This document shows, in pieces, positions 62,766-64,000 of a DNA stretch of 64,000 nt. The stretch lies in assembly GCA_035548055.1 (NCBI GenBank), contig DASZTL010000048.1:62001-126000 (forward strand). Reading direction: 5' to 3'. The translations under genes were made by a program, and so were the position numbers. The notes beneath the pieces are model-generated. The model was not told the DNA's origin and did no database searches. It was given only the letters and a program-made list of their open reading frames with translations. Position 1 is the first letter of the stretch; the number at the start of each line of letters is the position of its first letter. This stretch comes from DASZTV01 sp035548055 (GTDB lineage Bacteria; Actinomycetota; Actinomycetes; JAFAQI01).

Positions 62766-64000
62766 GCTCGGCGAAGAAGGCTGACGCCAACGGCGGACCG
62801 GCACCGGTCCGACCGGAGAACCAGGGTGCCGCCGAGAAGGCGACCCGCGGCACGCTGAAGTACGTCGACGACAACTTCGGGTCGGCGAACTTCCTCAAGC
62901 GCAGCATGGACAAGGTCTTTCCGGACCACTGGTCGTTCATGCTCGGCGAGATCGCCCTCTACAGCTTCGTCATCCTGCTGCTGTCGGGCGTGTACCTGAC
63001 GCTGTTCTTCCACGCCAGCCAGCAGGTCGTCACCTACAACGGCAGCTACCAGCCGCTGCGCGGCGTACAGATGACCGACGCCTACGCCTCGACGCTGCAC
63101 ATGTCGTTCGACGTGCGCGGCGGACTGCTGATGCGCCAGATCCACCACTGGGCCGCGCTGCTGTTCGTCACCTCGATCGTCGTCCACATGTTCCGCGTCT
63201 TCTTCACCGGAGCGTTCCGCAAGCCGCGCACGATCAACTGGCACATCGGCACGATCCTCATGATCCTCGGCATCCTCGAGGGCTTCGCCGGTTACTCGCT
63301 GCCCGACGACCTGCTGTCGGGTACCGGTCTGCGGATCGCGTACTCCGTGGCCGAGTCGATCCCGGTCGTCGGGACGTACGTCTGCTACTTCCTGTTCGGC
63401 GGGAACTATCCCGGCCAGGACATCATTCCAAGGCTGTTCATCATTCACGTGCTGCTCGTGCCGGGCATCCTGCTCGCGCTGATCAGCGCGCACATGATGA
63501 TCCTCTGGCACCAGAAGCACACCGACTTCCCGGGCCCGGGCAAGACCGAGAACAACGTGATCGGGACGAAGTTCTACCCGGGCTTCTTCCTCAAGACCAA
63601 CGGCTTCCTGTTCATGGTCTTCGGCATGGTCACCGCGCTCGCCGCCTTCGCGCAGATCAACCCGGTGTGGCTCTACGGGCCCTACAACGCAGGACAAGTG
63701 TCAGCGGGCTCACAGCCCGACTGGTACATCCTGTTCCTCGAGGGCTCGCTGCGCATGATGCCCAACTGGGAAACCCATATCTGGCACCACACGATCCCGT
63801 GGAACATCCTCATCCCGGGTGTGATCATCCCCGGAATCATGTTCAACCTGCTCGCGCTCTATCCGAACATCGAGGCGTGGGTCCTGAAGGACAAGGGCTA
63901 CCACAACCTGCTCGACCGACCGCGCGACGTACCGGTGCGAACCGGGCTCGGCGTGATGTCGCTGACGTTCTACATGGTCCTCGTGGCCGCGGGTGCGAAT
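62762..64000 (+). CDS. qcrB: Cytochrome b subunit of the bc1 complex, partial
   Basis: QcrB holds two b hemes and the quinone sites. The product from ATG at 62762 stays open to the window end (413 codons). It has RQIHHWAALLFVTSIVVHMF with heme His, HVLLVPGILLALISAHMMI with the second pair, and the actinobacterial PDWYILFLEG at the Qo site in place of PEWY. The ATG at 62706 is not the start, since that frame stops after 19 codons. Confidence 0.95.
   Translation, partial: MSSAKKADANGGPAPVRPENQGAAEKATRGTLKYVDDNFGSANFLKRSMDKVFPDHWSFMLGEIALYSFVILLLSGVYLTLFFHASQQVVTYNGSYQPLRGVQMTDAYASTLHMSFDVRGGLLMRQIHHWAALLFVTSIVVHMFRVFFTGAFRKPRTINWHIGTILMILGILEGFAGYSLPDDLLSGTGLRIAYSVAESIPVVGTYVCYFLFGGNYPGQDIIPRLFIIHVLLVPGILLALISAHMMILWHQKHTDFPGPGKTENNVIGTKFYPGFFLKTNGFLFMVFGMVTALAAFAQINPVWLYGPYNAGQVSAGSQPDWYILFLEGSLRMMPNWETHIWHHTIPWNILIPGVIIPGIMFNLLALYPNIEAWVLKDKGYHNLLDRPRDVPVRTGLGVMSLTFYMVLVAAGAN

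Overview
The window is about 64 kb of GC-rich, tightly packed actinobacterial chromosome with frequent GTG and TTG starts and many 4-nt start/stop overlaps. From memory, the backbone follows the Mycobacterium tuberculosis order Rv2165c to Rv2196: rsmH, mraZ, DUF3040, GNAT, metF, prenyl synthase, Rv2175c, PknL, DAHP synthase, plsC, Rv2183c/ArsA/SRPBCC, fadD15, pimB', ripC, DEDDh-UvrC, trpD, ctaE-qcrCAB. The carotenoid genes, missing mycolate genes and many unshared insertions argue against Mycobacterium. I cannot place it below class Actinomycetes (phylum Actinomycetota).

Left part (1-13 kb): the edge of the division/cell-wall cluster (rsmH, mraZ), a MoxR-DUF58-transglutaminase operon, a membrane class III cyclase, DUF3040, and a leftward operon HEPN-methyltransferase-dinB. 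That operon starts at a leaderless promoter whose -10 lies inside a perfect SOS box. 11-24 kb: a GNAT enzyme, an FAD oxidoreductase, metF, and carotenoid genes (crtE-crtI-crtB rightward, crtYc-crtYd leftward behind thiE). An SOS-controlled HNH (13E12/DUF222) gene sits between the two crt arms. Next come the Rv2175c-like regulator and a TPP-riboswitch thiO-thiS-thiG-Rieske operon.

24-42 kb: a 2-hydroxyacid dehydrogenase, a LysM transglycosylase, a PASTA kinase, and an unusual amino-acid permease-HAMP-GGDEF-EAL fusion. An EamA exporter follows, then a DAHP synthase preceded by an aromatic leader peptide and attenuator. After these are threonine aldolase, a sigma-factor/zinc-finger/membrane fusion, divergent pfkA and glpK, plsC, an esterase, and a TIGR00300 (ornithine cyclodeaminase-like) protein.

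42-64 kb: a leftward operon (zinc ribbon, phosphoesterase, SRPBCC, ArsA, CxxC protein, ROK kinase, EEP-like, SnoaL), acyl-CoA synthetase, the sepH-peptidase-pimB' operon, a RipC-type NlpC/P60 hydrolase under a c-di-AMP riboswitch, a DEDDh-UvrC nuclease, an IS110 element, an Lrp ligand-binding protein, trpD, a degenerate receiver, and ctaE-qcrC-qcrA-qcrB of the bc1-aa3 branch, cut by the window end.

The strongest unusual signals are the two identical leaderless SOS promoters, the permease-cyclic-di-GMP fusion, the aroF attenuator, the c-di-AMP riboswitch, and the sigma/anti-sigma-like membrane fusion. No tRNA, rRNA or CRISPR array was seen.
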